Origin: Streptomyces fragilis
Lineage (GTDB): Bacteria; Actinomycetota; Actinomycetes; Streptomycetales; Streptomycetaceae
Direction: 5' to 3'
Length of the DNA: 64,000 nt
NCBI RefSeq assembly: GCF_003112515.1
Contig: NZ_BEVZ01000002.1
Span: forward strand, 1 to 64,000
Under the pieces are notes generated by a model. It was not told where the DNA came from. It saw only the letters and a program-made list of their open reading frames with translations, and did not search any database. This document shows, one piece after another, positions 56,589 through 64,000 of the stretch. Position numbers and translations under genes: made by a program. The number at the start of each line of letters is the position of its first letter. Within the stretch, counting starts at the first letter, position 1.

Positions 56589-58562
56589 ATGACGAAGCCC
56601 TCACTCCCCGAACTCCTGCACGCCGCGGTCGCGGCCGTCGGCGGCACGGAGCGTCCCGGTCAGGTAACCATGGCCGAAGCCGTCGCGGAGGCCATCGACG
56701 ACGGAACGCACCTCCTGGTCCAGGCCGGCACCGGCACCGGAAAGTCGCTCGGCTACCTGGTGCCCGCCCTCGCGCACGGGGAGCGCGTGGTCGTCGCCAC
56801 GGCCACCCTGGCCCTGCAGCGCCAGCTGGTCGAACGCGACCTGCCCCGCACCGTGGACTCGCTGCACCCGCTGCTGCGCCGCCGGCCCGAGTACGCGATG
56901 CTCAAGGGCCGCTCCAACTACCTGTGCCTGCACCGGCTGCACGAGGGCGTGCCGCAGGAGGAGGACGAGGGCCTCTTCGACCAGTTCGAGGCCGCCGCAC
57001 CTACCAGCAAGCTCGGCCAGGACCTGCTCCGGCTGCGTGACTGGGCCGACGAGACCGAGAACGGCGACCGGGACGACCTCACCCCGGGCGTCTCCGACAA
57101 GGCCTGGCAGCAGGTGTCGGTCTCCTCCCGCGAATGCCTGGGCGCCACCAAGTGCGCCTACGGCGCCGAGTGCTTCGCCGAGGCCGCCCGCGAGCGGGCC
57201 AAGCTCGCCGACGTGATCGTCACCAACCACGCGCTGCTGGCCATCGACGCCATCGAGGGAGCCCCCGTCGTCCCCCAGCACGAGGTGCTGATCGTCGACG
57301 AGGCGCACGAGCTGGTCTCCCGGGTCACCGGCGTCGCCACCGGGGAGCTCACGCCCGGCCAGGTCGGCCGTGCGGTGCGCCGCGCCGCCAAGCTGGTCGA
57401 CGAGAAGTACGCCGACCAGCTGCAGACCGCCTCGGAGGGCTTCGAGCGGGTCATGGAGCTGGCGCTGCCGGGCCGCCTGGAGGAGATCCCCGAGGACCTG
57501 TCCTACGCGCTCACCGCGCTGCGGGACGCCTGCCGGTCGGTGATCACCGCCCTCGGCAACACCCGGGACCGGTCCGTCCAGGACGAGGACGCCGTCCGCA
57601 AGCAGGCGCTGGCCTCCGTGGAGAACGTCCACGCCGTCGCCGAGCGGATCACCCACCACAACGAGTGGGACGTCGTCTGGTACGAGCGGCACGACCGGTT
57701 CGGGGCCTCGCTGCGCGTGGCGCCGCTGTCGGTGGCCGGACTGATGCGGGAGAAGCTGTTCGCCGACCGCAGCGTCGTGCTGGCCTCGGCGACGCTCAAG
57801 CTGGGCGGGGACTTCAACGGCGTGGCCGCGTCCTTGGGGCTCGGCCGCGAGGGTGCGGAGGGCGACGACCTTCCGCAGTGGAAGGGCGTCGACGTCGGCT
57901 CGCCGTTCGACTACCCGAAGCAGGGCATCCTGTACGTCGCCAAGCACCTGTCCCGGCCCGCCCGGGACGGTGACCGGGCGGACATGCTGGACGAGCTCAC
58001 CGAGCTGATCCAGGCCGCGGGCGGGCGCACGCTTGGCCTGTTCTCCTCGATGCGGGCCGCACAGCTCGCGGCCGAGGAGCTGCGCGAACGGATCCCGGAG
58101 TTCCCCGTCCTGCTGCAGGGTGAGGAGACCCTCGGCGAGCTGATCAAGAACTTCGCGGCCGACCCGCGGACCTGCCTGTTCGGCACGCTCTCCCTCTGGC
58201 AGGGCGTGGACGTGCCGGGGCCCAGCTGCCAGCTGGTGGTCATGGACAAGATCCCGTTCCCCCGGCCCGACGACCCGCTGATGAGCGCGCGGCAGAAGGC
58301 CGTGGAGGAGGGCGGCGGCAACGGCTTCATGGCGGTCGCCGCCACCCACGCGGCGCTCCTGATGGCGCAGGGCGCCGGCCGCCTCGTCCGGGCCACCGGT
58401 GACCGCGGCGTGGTCGCCGTCCTCGACCAGCGGCTGGCGACGGCCCGGTACGGCAGCTTCCTCAAGGCGTCGATGCCGGACTTCTGGTACACGACCGACC
58501 GGAACCAGGTGCGCCGCTCGCTGGCGGCGATCGACGCCAAGGCGCAGGAGGAAGGCCGCTAG
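56589..58562 (+). CDS. dinG: DinG-family ATP-dependent DNA helicase
   Basis: An XPD/DinG superfamily-2 helicase (657 residues). Walker A AGTGTGKS (46-53), four cysteines of the iron-sulfur domain (the Cys in YLCLHRL, CLGATKC, and ECF, about residues 118-196), DEAHE as motif II (about 238-242), and late motifs FGTLSLWQGVDVPG and MAQGAGRLVRATGDRGV. DinG helicases act at R-loops and stalled forks. It lies 13 nt after the acetyltransferase and may be reached by read-through; GGTGGGG precedes ATG 56589. It converges on lexA. No LexA box was seen at this gene. Confidence 0.93.
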   Translation: MTKPSLPELLHAAVAAVGGTERPGQVTMAEAVAEAIDDGTHLLVQAGTGTGKSLGYLVPALAHGERVVVATATLALQRQLVERDLPRTVDSLHPLLRRRPEYAMLKGRSNYLCLHRLHEGVPQEEDEGLFDQFEAAAPTSKLGQDLLRLRDWADETENGDRDDLTPGVSDKAWQQVSVSSRECLGATKCAYGAECFAEAARERAKLADVIVTNHALLAIDAIEGAPVVPQHEVLIVDEAHELVSRVTGVATGELTPGQVGRAVRRAAKLVDEKYADQLQTASEGFERVMELALPGRLEEIPEDLSYALTALRDACRSVITALGNTRDRSVQDEDAVRKQALASVENVHAVAERITHHNEWDVVWYERHDRFGASLRVAPLSVAGLMREKLFADRSVVLASATLKLGGDFNGVAASLGLGREGAEGDDLPQWKGVDVGSPFDYPKQGILYVAKHLSRPARDGDRADMLDELTELIQAAGGRTLGLFSSMRAAQLAAEELRERIPEFPVLLQGEETLGELIKNFAADPRTCLFGTLSLWQGVDVPGPSCQLVVMDKIPFPRPDDPLMSARQKAVEEGGGNGFMAVAATHAALLMAQGAGRLVRATGDRGVVAVLDQRLATARYGSFLKASMPDFWYTTDRNQVRRSLAAIDAKAQEEGR

Positions 58563-58843
58563 CGGGAACCGCACGGCGGCCCGGTGCCCGGTGGGCCGCC
58601 GCCCCGCGTCACCCGCCCGTAGCCGCCGGGCCCGAAGGCGCCCACTTGCGGCTGCCGGGTAGCGCCGCAGGGCCCGACGGCGCCCCCTGCGGCCGGGTAA
58701 GCACCCTGCCCGGCCCCTGGGGCCCCTGCGCACTCATAGGCGCCCTGCCAGGGGCCCAGGGGCCGCACCCGGACACGGCAGGGCCCCGGAACCGGCGCAG
58801 GGGTTCCGGGGCCCGGTCGAACGCGACCTGACGGCCGCCTGCC
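58563..58843. other. 281-bp convergent gap with GC-rich dyads
   Basis: The gap between dinG and lexA is filled with GGGCC-type palindromic words and two loosely repeated CTGCCGGGTAGCG / CTGCGGCCGGGTAAGC segments (58650-58700). Apart from the terminator at 58781-58814 I see no gene or known motif. Confidence 0.5.
58781..58814. terminator. bidirectional terminator between dinG and lexA
   Basis: A perfect 13-bp stem GGGCCCCGGAACC / GGTTCCGGGGCCC with an 8-nt loop, 30 nt from the lexA stop. Confidence 0.85.
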
Positions 58844-59650
58844 TCAGACGCGGCGCAGGACCGCGACCACCTTGCCCAGGATGGTGGCGTCGTCGCCCGG
58901 GATGGGCTCGTAGGCGGCGTTGTGCGGCAGCAGCCACACATGGCCGTCCTCACGCTTGAAGCGCTTGACCGTGGCCTCGCCGTCCAGCATCGCGGCGACG
59001 ATGTCGCCGTTCTCCGCGACGGGCTGGCGGCGGACCGTGACCCAGTCGCCGTCACAGATCGCGGCCTCGATCATGGAGTCGCCGACGACCTTCAGCACGA
59101 ACAGCTCGCCGTCGCCCACCAGCTGGCGGGGGAGCGGGAACACGTCCTCCACCGACTCCTCGGCCAGGATGGGCCCACCGGCGGCGATGCGGCCCACCAG
59201 GGGGACGTAGGACGCCGCCGGCTTGCCCGCGGTGTCCGTGGGCTGGACGGGAGCCGCCTGGTCCGACGCACGGACCTCGTAGGCGCGCGGCCGGTGCGGG
59301 TCGCGGCGCAGGAAGCCCTTGCGCTCGAGCGCCATCAGCTGGTGCGCCACGGAGGAGGTGCTGGAGAGGCCGACGGCCTGCCCGATCTCCCGCATGGACG
59401 GCGGGTACCCCCGGCGCTGCACCGAGTCACGGATCACCTCGATGACGCGCCGCTGGCGGTCGGTGAGGCCCGAGCTGTCCGCCCGGATGCCGGGAGGTCG
59501 GCCCGGCAGGGACCGCTTTGGCCCCTCGGGGTGCGCGGCTTCGTTCATCGCGGTGTTGATCCCGGCGTTGTTCACCGCGTGTGGCGGCTCGAGACGCCCC
59601 TGGGAGCGGTCCTGGGCGGTGATGGTGGCGCTGTCTGCGGTGGTGGTCAC
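58844..59650 (-). CDS. lexA: SOS repressor LexA
   Basis: A 268-residue LexA. Winged-helix DNA-binding domain (about 60-125; [34 protein letters not shown]), linker, and S24 autoprotease domain with cleavage site Ala157-Gly158 (RIAAGGP), nucleophile Ser192 (GDSM) and Lys229. An unusual 45-60 residue Thr/Pro-rich leader is typical of Streptomyces LexA. GTG 59650 is used with GAGAGGGG about 6 nt upstream. It is autoregulated through the LexA box at 59710. Confidence 0.96.
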   Translation of the reverse strand: MTTTADSATITAQDRSQGRLEPPHAVNNAGINTAMNEAAHPEGPKRSLPGRPPGIRADSSGLTDRQRRVIEVIRDSVQRRGYPPSMREIGQAVGLSSTSSVAHQLMALERKGFLRRDPHRPRAYEVRASDQAAPVQPTDTAGKPAASYVPLVGRIAAGGPILAEESVEDVFPLPRQLVGDGELFVLKVVGDSMIEAAICDGDWVTVRRQPVAENGDIVAAMLDGEATVKRFKREDGHVWLLPHNAAYEPIPGDDATILGKVVAVLRRV

Positions 59651-59709
59651 GTCGGCCCCTCTCGATGGTCTCCCTGCTGCACAACGGTAGAGGCTTTCGA
59701 AAGGTTGCG

Positions 59710-59725
59710 CCAAACACACGTTCGA
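59710..59725 (-). promoter_or_regulatory. LexA box of lexA
   Basis: On the minus strand TCGAAC-GTGT-GTTTGG, matching the Gram-positive LexA site GAAC-N4-GTTC with one change. It lies 60 nt before the lexA start. Confidence 0.8.
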
Positions 59726-60113
59726 GTGAAAAATGCCGATCCCTCTGACACGCGTTCGTGTTCGGGTGTAAGGCCGCACGCCACCCCGTTCCGGGACGAA
59801 AGAGGGCATCGGTATACGCTTCACACCGGTCCGCGCCCGCCTCGTCGGCGCCTCGTCCGTGCCCGGCCCGGACGGCCCACAGTCTGCCATCCGGTACCCC
59901 GGCCGGCCGACCCCATGGCATCCTCCGGCCCGGCATCTTCCCAGGAGTCGCGCGCCGTGTCCGCCGGGTGCTCACGGTACCTCCCCGACCGGCTCCGGGC
60001 GCTCCCCGCGGGCGTGCCCTCGGCCCGCTCCCCGCGGCCTGGCGCGGCCCGGCGCGGCCCGGCGCACGGGGCGGACGCGCCGGAGGGGCGCATTCCGCCG
60101 ATTCCCCCCGCGG

Positions 60114-60160
60114 CCCCACATGTAGTGGTTGTGTTTCCGGCGCGACCCAGAAGTTGTGGT
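60114..60160 (+). promoter_or_regulatory. tandem NrdR boxes
   Basis: Two related 16-mers, CCCCACATGTAGTGGT (60114-60129) and ACCCAGAAGTTGTGGT (60145-60160), 12 of 16 identical and 31 bp apart, about three helical turns. This is the known layout of NrdR sites before ribonucleotide reductase operons. Confidence 0.82.
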
Positions 60161-60191
60161 GGGGGTGGTCTGCGGGCCTCACGCCATCGCC

Positions 60192-60197
60192 TATGCT
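60192..60197 (+). promoter_or_regulatory. -10 of the nrdR-nrdJ promoter
   Basis: TATGCT lies 32 bp after the second NrdR box; a bound NrdR dimer would crowd the -35 region. The leader to the nrdR start is about 65 nt. Confidence 0.5.
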
Positions 60198-60268
60198 GGT
60201 GCTCGCTTCGAGGGGCCCAAGGGGTCCTTGAGGCCGTTGTTTCTGCCTGCGAGGAGGGTTGGAGAACC

Positions 60269-60844
60269 ATGCACTGCCCCTTCTGCAGGCACCCCGACAG
60301 CCGGGTCGTCGACAGTCGTACGACCGACGACGGCACGTCGATCCGCAGGCGCCGGCAGTGCCCCGAGTGCACCCGGCGGTTCACCACCGTCGAGACGTGT
60401 TCACTCATGGTGATCAAGCGCTCCGGGGTCACCGAGCCGTTCAGCCGCAGCAAGGTCATCAGCGGCGTCCGCAAGGCATGTCAGGGCAGGCCGGTGACCG
60501 AGGACGCGCTGGCGAAGCTGGGACAGCGGGTCGAGGAGGCGCTGCGCGCCACCGGCAGCGCCGAGCTCACCACGCACGACGTGGGGCTGGCCATACTCGG
60601 TCCGCTCCAGGAGCTCGACCTGGTGGCCTACCTGCGCTTCGCGTCCGTCTACCGGGCCTTCGAGTCCCTGGAGGACTTCGAAGGCGCGATCGTGGAGCTG
60701 AGGGAAGCGAGGCGGCATCCCGCCTCCGGAGCGCCCGACGACGGCGCCGCGGGCGAGGACGCTTCGGGCGAGCGGGCCCGGGAAGACGACCGCGGGCAGG
60801 TGGAGCCGGTGAGCGCTCCCGTGCCCGTGAGCACCGCCGACTGA
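60269..60844 (+). CDS. nrdR: ribonucleotide reductase repressor NrdR
   Basis: A 191-residue repressor that senses ATP/dATP and shuts down ribonucleotide reductase genes. A zinc ribbon (Cys3, Cys6, Cys31, Cys34) is followed by an ATP-cone (about 49-140; [24 protein letters not shown]). The last 45 residues form an acidic tail (Asp/Glu/Gly/Ala) beyond the usual 150-residue core. ATG 60269 is set by GGAG and, further up, GAGGAGGG. It heads an operon with nrdJ and has NrdR boxes upstream, so it is self-regulated. Confidence 0.96.
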   Translation: MHCPFCRHPDSRVVDSRTTDDGTSIRRRRQCPECTRRFTTVETCSLMVIKRSGVTEPFSRSKVISGVRKACQGRPVTEDALAKLGQRVEEALRATGSAELTTHDVGLAILGPLQELDLVAYLRFASVYRAFESLEDFEGAIVELREARRHPASGAPDDGAAGEDASGERAREDDRGQVEPVSAPVPVSTAD

Positions 60845-60908
60845 GCGAGCGGGCCGGAGCCGGGACAGCGGCCCGGACCGGCCCGGGACGGCGGTGGAAG
60901 GAAGACCG

Positions 60909-60941
60909 GCCGTGGGCGACGGCGTGAGGGCGGCCCACGGC
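60909..60941 (+). other. hairpin in the nrdR-nrdJ spacer
   Basis: GCCGTGGGC pairs with GCCCACGGC across a 15-nt loop, between nrdR and nrdJ. There is no T run. It could stabilise or partly terminate the mRNA. Confidence 0.4.
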
Positions 60942-61014
60942 TTACAGGACAGATACGTGCCCTATGGGAAGAACTGGGCACTTCAGGGCGTTTTGCCCGG
61001 TACAGGGAGGCGGC

Positions 61015-63894
61015 ATGACAGAGACGGCGAGCGGTCCGGCACGAGGTTCCCGGGCCAAGGGTTCCAAGGCTGCTGCGGCCCGGCAGGGACTGCGCATCGA
61101 GCGCGTCCACACCACCCCCGGCGTGCACCCGTACGACGAGGTGGTCTGGGAGCGCCGTGACGTCGTCATGACCAACTGGCGCGACGGCTCGATCAACTTC
61201 GAGCAGCGTGGCGTCGAGTTCCCCGACTTCTGGTCGGTGAACGCGGTCAACATCGTCACCAGCAAGTACTTCCGCGGCGCGGTCGGCACGCCGCAGCGGG
61301 AGACCGGCCTCCGGCAGCTGATCGACCGGATCGTGAAGACGTACCGCAAGGCCGGCGAGGACCACAAGTACTTCGCCTCGCCCGCGGACGCCGAGATCTT
61401 CGAGCACGAGCTGGCCTATGCCCTGCTGCACCAGATCTTCAGCTTCAACAGCCCGGTCTGGTTCAACGTCGGCACGCCGCAGCCGCAGCAGGTCTCCGCC
61501 TGCTTCATCCTCTCCGTCGACGACTCCATGGAATCGATCCTGGAGTGGTACAAGGAAGAGGGCATGATCTTCAAGGGCGGTTCGGGCGCGGGCCTGAACC
61601 TGTCCCGCATCCGCTCCTCCAAGGAGCTCCTCTCCTCCGGCGGCAACGCCTCCGGCCCGGTCTCCTTCATGCGCGGCGCCGACGCCTCCGCGGGAACCAT
61701 CAAGTCCGGCGGCGCCACCCGCCGCGCGGCCAAGATGGTCATCCTCGACGTCGACCACCCCGACGTGGAGAACTTCATCGAGACCAAGGTGAAGGAGGAG
61801 GAGAAGATCCGCGCCCTGCGCGACGCGGGCTTCGACATGGACCTGGGCGGCGACGACATCACGTCCGTCCAGTACCAGAACGCCAACAACTCGGTCCGCG
61901 TGAACGACGAGTTCATGAAGGCCGTGGAGTCCGGCTCCAAGTTCGGCCTGCGCGCCCGCATGACCGGCGAGGTCATCGAGGAGGTCGACGCCAAGGACCT
62001 GTTCCGCAAGATGGCCGAGGCCGCCTGGGCCTGTGCCGACCCCGGCATCCAGTACGACGACGTCATCAACCACTGGCACACCTGCCCGGAGTCCGGCCGG
62101 ATCAACGGCTCGAACCCGTGCAGCGAGTACATGCACCTGGACAACACGTCCTGCAACCTCGCCTCGCTGAACCTGATGAAGTTCCTGAAGGACGACGGCA
62201 AGGGCAAGCAGTCCTTCGACGTCGAGCGCTTCCAGAAGGTCGTCGAGCTGGTCATCACCGCGATGGACATCTCGATCTGCTTCGCGGACTTCCCCACCGA
62301 GAAGATCGGTGAGAACACCCGCGCCTTCCGCGAGCTGGGCATCGGCTACGCCAACCTCGGCGCCCTGCTGATGGCCACCGGCCACGCCTACGACTCGGAC
62401 GGCGGCCGCGCCCTCGCCGGCTCCATCACCTCCCTGATGACCGGCACCGCCTACCGCCGCTCCGCCGAGCTGGCCGCCGTCGTCGGCCCGTACGACGGCT
62501 ACGCCCGCAACGCCGAGCCGCACCAGCGCGTGATGAAGCAGCACTCCGACGCCAACGCCGTGGCCGTCCGCATGGACGACCTGGACTCCCCGGTGTGGGC
62601 CGCCGCCACCGAGGCCTGGCAGGACGTCCTGCGCCTCGGTGCGCAGAACGGCTTCCGCAACTCCCAGGCGTCCGTCCTGGCCCCGACCGGCACCATCGGT
62701 CTGGCCATGGGCTGCGACACCACGGGCGTCGAGCCGGACCTGGCCCTGGTCAAGTTCAAGAAGCTCGTCGGCGGCGGTTCGATGCAGATCGTCAACGGCA
62801 CCGTGCCGCAGGCCCTGCGCCGCCTGGGCTACCAGGAGGAGCAGATCGAGGCGATCGTCGCCCACATCGCCGAGCACGGCAACGTGATCGACGCGCCGAG
62901 CCTCAAGCCGGAGCACTACGAGGTCTTCGACTGCGCCATGGGCGAGCGCGCCATCTCCCCGATGGGCCACGTCCGCATGATGGCCGCGATCCAGCCGTGG
63001 ATCTCGGGCGCCATCTCCAAGACGGTCAACATGCCGGAGACGGCGACCGTCGAGGAGGTCGAGGAGATCTACTTCGAGGCGTGGAAGCTGGGCGTCAAGG
63101 CGCTCGCCATCTACCGCGACAACTGCAAGGTCGGCCAGCCCCTCTCCGCCAAGAAGAAGGAGGAGGAGAAGAAGGCCGAGCCCGTCGCCGAGGCCCCGGC
63201 CAAGGTCGAGAAGGTCGTCGAGTACCGCCCGGTGCGCAAGCGCCTGCCGAAGGGACGGCCCGGGATCACCACCTCCTTCACCGTCGGCGGCGCCGAGGGT
63301 TACATGACCGCCAACTCCTACCCGGACGACGGTCTCGGCGAGGTCTTCCTGAAGATGTCGAAGCAGGGCTCGACCCTTGCCGGCATGATGGACGCCTTCT
63401 CGATCGCCGTCTCGGTGGGCCTGCAGTACGGCGTGCCGCTGGAGACCTACGTCTCGAAGTTCACCAACATGCGCTTCGAGCCGGCCGGCATGACGGACGA
63501 CCCGGACGTGCGGATGGCGCAGTCGATCGTCGACTACATCTTCCGCCGCCTGGCGCTGGACTTCCTGCCCTTCGAGACGCGGTCCGCGCTCGGCATCCAC
63601 ACCGCCGAGGAGCGTCAGCGCCACCTGGAGACCGGTTCCTACGAGCCGATCTTCGAGGAGGACGACATGGACACCGAGACCCTCGCCCAGTCGGCGCCCG
63701 TGGTGACGCCGAAGGCCGAGGCCCCGGTCGCCAAGCCGGCGCCGCGTGAGTCGCACACCAACGCGGAACTGGTCGAGATGCAGCTGGGCATCCAGGCCGA
63801 CGCCCCGCTGTGCTTCTCCTGCGGCACCAAGATGCAGCGGGCCGGTTCCTGCTACGTCTGCGAGGGCTGCGGCTCCACCAGCGGCTGCAGCTGA
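61015..63894 (+). CDS. nrdJ: class II (B12-dependent) ribonucleotide reductase NrdJ
   Basis: The adenosylcobalamin-dependent reductase that makes deoxynucleotides with or without oxygen. The 959-residue protein has a basic N terminus, the RNR barrel with FKGGSGAGLNLSRIRSSKE, NGSNPCSEYMHLDNTSCNLASLNL (active-site Cys pair region) and LAPTGTIGLAMGCDTTGVEP, a Lys/Glu-rich insert (about 710-735), a DUF-like domain (about 750-870) and a C-terminal tail with six Cys (CFSCGTKM...CYVCEGCG...GCS), probably the redox shuttle or a zinc site. GGGAGG 4 nt before ATG 61015 sets the start. It is cotranscribed with nrdR; two hairpins follow. Confidence 0.97.
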   Translation: MTETASGPARGSRAKGSKAAAARQGLRIERVHTTPGVHPYDEVVWERRDVVMTNWRDGSINFEQRGVEFPDFWSVNAVNIVTSKYFRGAVGTPQRETGLRQLIDRIVKTYRKAGEDHKYFASPADAEIFEHELAYALLHQIFSFNSPVWFNVGTPQPQQVSACFILSVDDSMESILEWYKEEGMIFKGGSGAGLNLSRIRSSKELLSSGGNASGPVSFMRGADASAGTIKSGGATRRAAKMVILDVDHPDVENFIETKVKEEEKIRALRDAGFDMDLGGDDITSVQYQNANNSVRVNDEFMKAVESGSKFGLRARMTGEVIEEVDAKDLFRKMAEAAWACADPGIQYDDVINHWHTCPESGRINGSNPCSEYMHLDNTSCNLASLNLMKFLKDDGKGKQSFDVERFQKVVELVITAMDISICFADFPTEKIGENTRAFRELGIGYANLGALLMATGHAYDSDGGRALAGSITSLMTGTAYRRSAELAAVVGPYDGYARNAEPHQRVMKQHSDANAVAVRMDDLDSPVWAAATEAWQDVLRLGAQNGFRNSQASVLAPTGTIGLAMGCDTTGVEPDLALVKFKKLVGGGSMQIVNGTVPQALRRLGYQEEQIEAIVAHIAEHGNVIDAPSLKPEHYEVFDCAMGERAISPMGHVRMMAAIQPWISGAISKTVNMPETATVEEVEEIYFEAWKLGVKALAIYRDNCKVGQPLSAKKKEEEKKAEPVAEAPAKVEKVVEYRPVRKRLPKGRPGITTSFTVGGAEGYMTANSYPDDGLGEVFLKMSKQGSTLAGMMDAFSIAVSVGLQYGVPLETYVSKFTNMRFEPAGMTDDPDVRMAQSIVDYIFRRLALDFLPFETRSALGIHTAEERQRHLETGSYEPIFEEDDMDTETLAQSAPVVTPKAEAPVAKPAPRESHTNAELVEMQLGIQADAPLCFSCGTKMQRAGSCYVCEGCGSTSGCS

Positions 63895-63903
63895 CACGGC
63901 CGA

Positions 63904-63937
63904 CGGGCCGCGTGACCACCACAGGTGACGCGGCCCG
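63904..63937 (+). terminator. terminator after nrdJ
   Basis: CGGGCCGCGT / ACGCGGCCCG, a perfect 10-bp stem with a 14-nt loop that itself has GTGACCACC/CAGGTGAC-like symmetry. Confidence 0.65.
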
Positions 63938-63948
63938 CCGGGCGAACC

Positions 63949-63983
63949 GACGGCAGGAGGCGCTTCCCGCTCCTCCTGCCGTC
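63949..63983. terminator. second terminator after nrdJ
   Basis: GACGGCAGGAGG / CCTCCTGCCGTC, a perfect 12-bp stem with an 11-nt loop. Two strong hairpins in a row suggest a convergent gene just beyond the window. Confidence 0.75.
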
Positions 63984-64000
63984 GCGTGCGTTGCAGGTCA

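Larger units (their letters stand above)
59651..60268. other. 618-bp divergent region lexA / nrdR
   Basis: It holds the lexA promoter with its LexA box (59710-59725), a TCGAAA dyad next to it (CTTTCGAAAGG), an Arg/Pro-coding-like GC-rich stretch (59830-60110) without a credible start site, the two NrdR boxes (60114-60160) and the nrdR -10. No tRNA, riboswitch or small gene was recognised; in particular no cobalamin riboswitch box. Confidence 0.6.

Noticed and set aside
59830..60125. Possible gene in the lexA-nrdR gap (Pro/Arg-rich frames)
   Set aside because: Several frames are open because of GC content, none has a ribosome site, and repeats such as GCGCGGCCCG dominate the composition.
59651..61014. 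Cobalamin riboswitch controlling nrdJ
   Set aside because: I looked for the B12 box and core helices upstream of nrdR and nrdJ and saw none. The known Streptomyces riboswitch belongs to nrdABS.

Overview
This window is a stretch of chromosomal core from a high-GC actinomycete, almost certainly a Streptomyces. The evidence is the very GC-rich third codon positions, many GTG starts, leaderless promoters, and a gene order that matches what I remember of the S. coelicolor SCO5747-SCO5805 interval (from memory, not checked). I see no insertion sequence, prophage, CRISPR array or integrase.

Layout. 1-0.5 kb: the end of an rRNA operon (5S rRNA) and tRNA-Thr(GGT). 0.5-10 kb: a kinase/PP2C phosphatase sensor protein divergent from the osaA/osaB osmoadaptation pair; OsaA carries ten perfectly periodic 92-residue HAMP repeats. 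10-17.5 kb: ftsK, a RodZ-like HTH membrane protein, then rimO-pgsA-cinA with stop/start overlaps, and clgR. 17.6-24.7 kb: a Dps ferritin, a small membrane protein, an Fpg/Nei glycosylase, a non-coding 79-bp tandem repeat, and the large helicase lhr. 24.8-29.7 kb: azlCD, DUF3046, an AI-2E-family exporter, recA-recX. 29.8-38.4 kb: an FAD monooxygenase, gluABCD (glutamate ABC uptake), a two-component system and a TAXI solute-binding protein. 38.5-51 kb: DUF2804, miaB, a LigB-like protein, an antitoxin-like protein, miaA, a membrane protein, dapF, an RSH (p)ppGpp enzyme, an M1 peptidase and hflX. 51-56.6 kb: a lipoprotein serine protease and a three-gene NIS-type siderophore cluster. 56.6-64 kb: dinG, lexA, nrdR-nrdJ.

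How the genes work together. The strongest theme is genome maintenance: recA, recX, lexA, dinG, lhr, nei, ftsK, nrdR and nrdJ. Regulatory DNA supports this. There is a LexA box at lexA, a LexA-like box at recA, and two promoters of the RecA-independent (PafBC-type) DNA-damage class, one at recA and one immediately upstream of lhr at leaderless spacing. Tandem NrdR boxes precede nrdR-nrdJ. A second theme is stress signalling (OsaAB, PP2C/anti-sigma-like protein, ClgR, Dps, RSH). A third is tRNA/ribosome modification (rimO, miaB, miaA, hflX).

The least described parts are the NIS siderophore mini-cluster at 52.7-56.6 kb, whose aminotransferase seems to lack an internal active-site segment; the damage-type promoter of lhr; the 79-bp repeat array; and the histidine/methionine-rich tail of the M1 peptidase.
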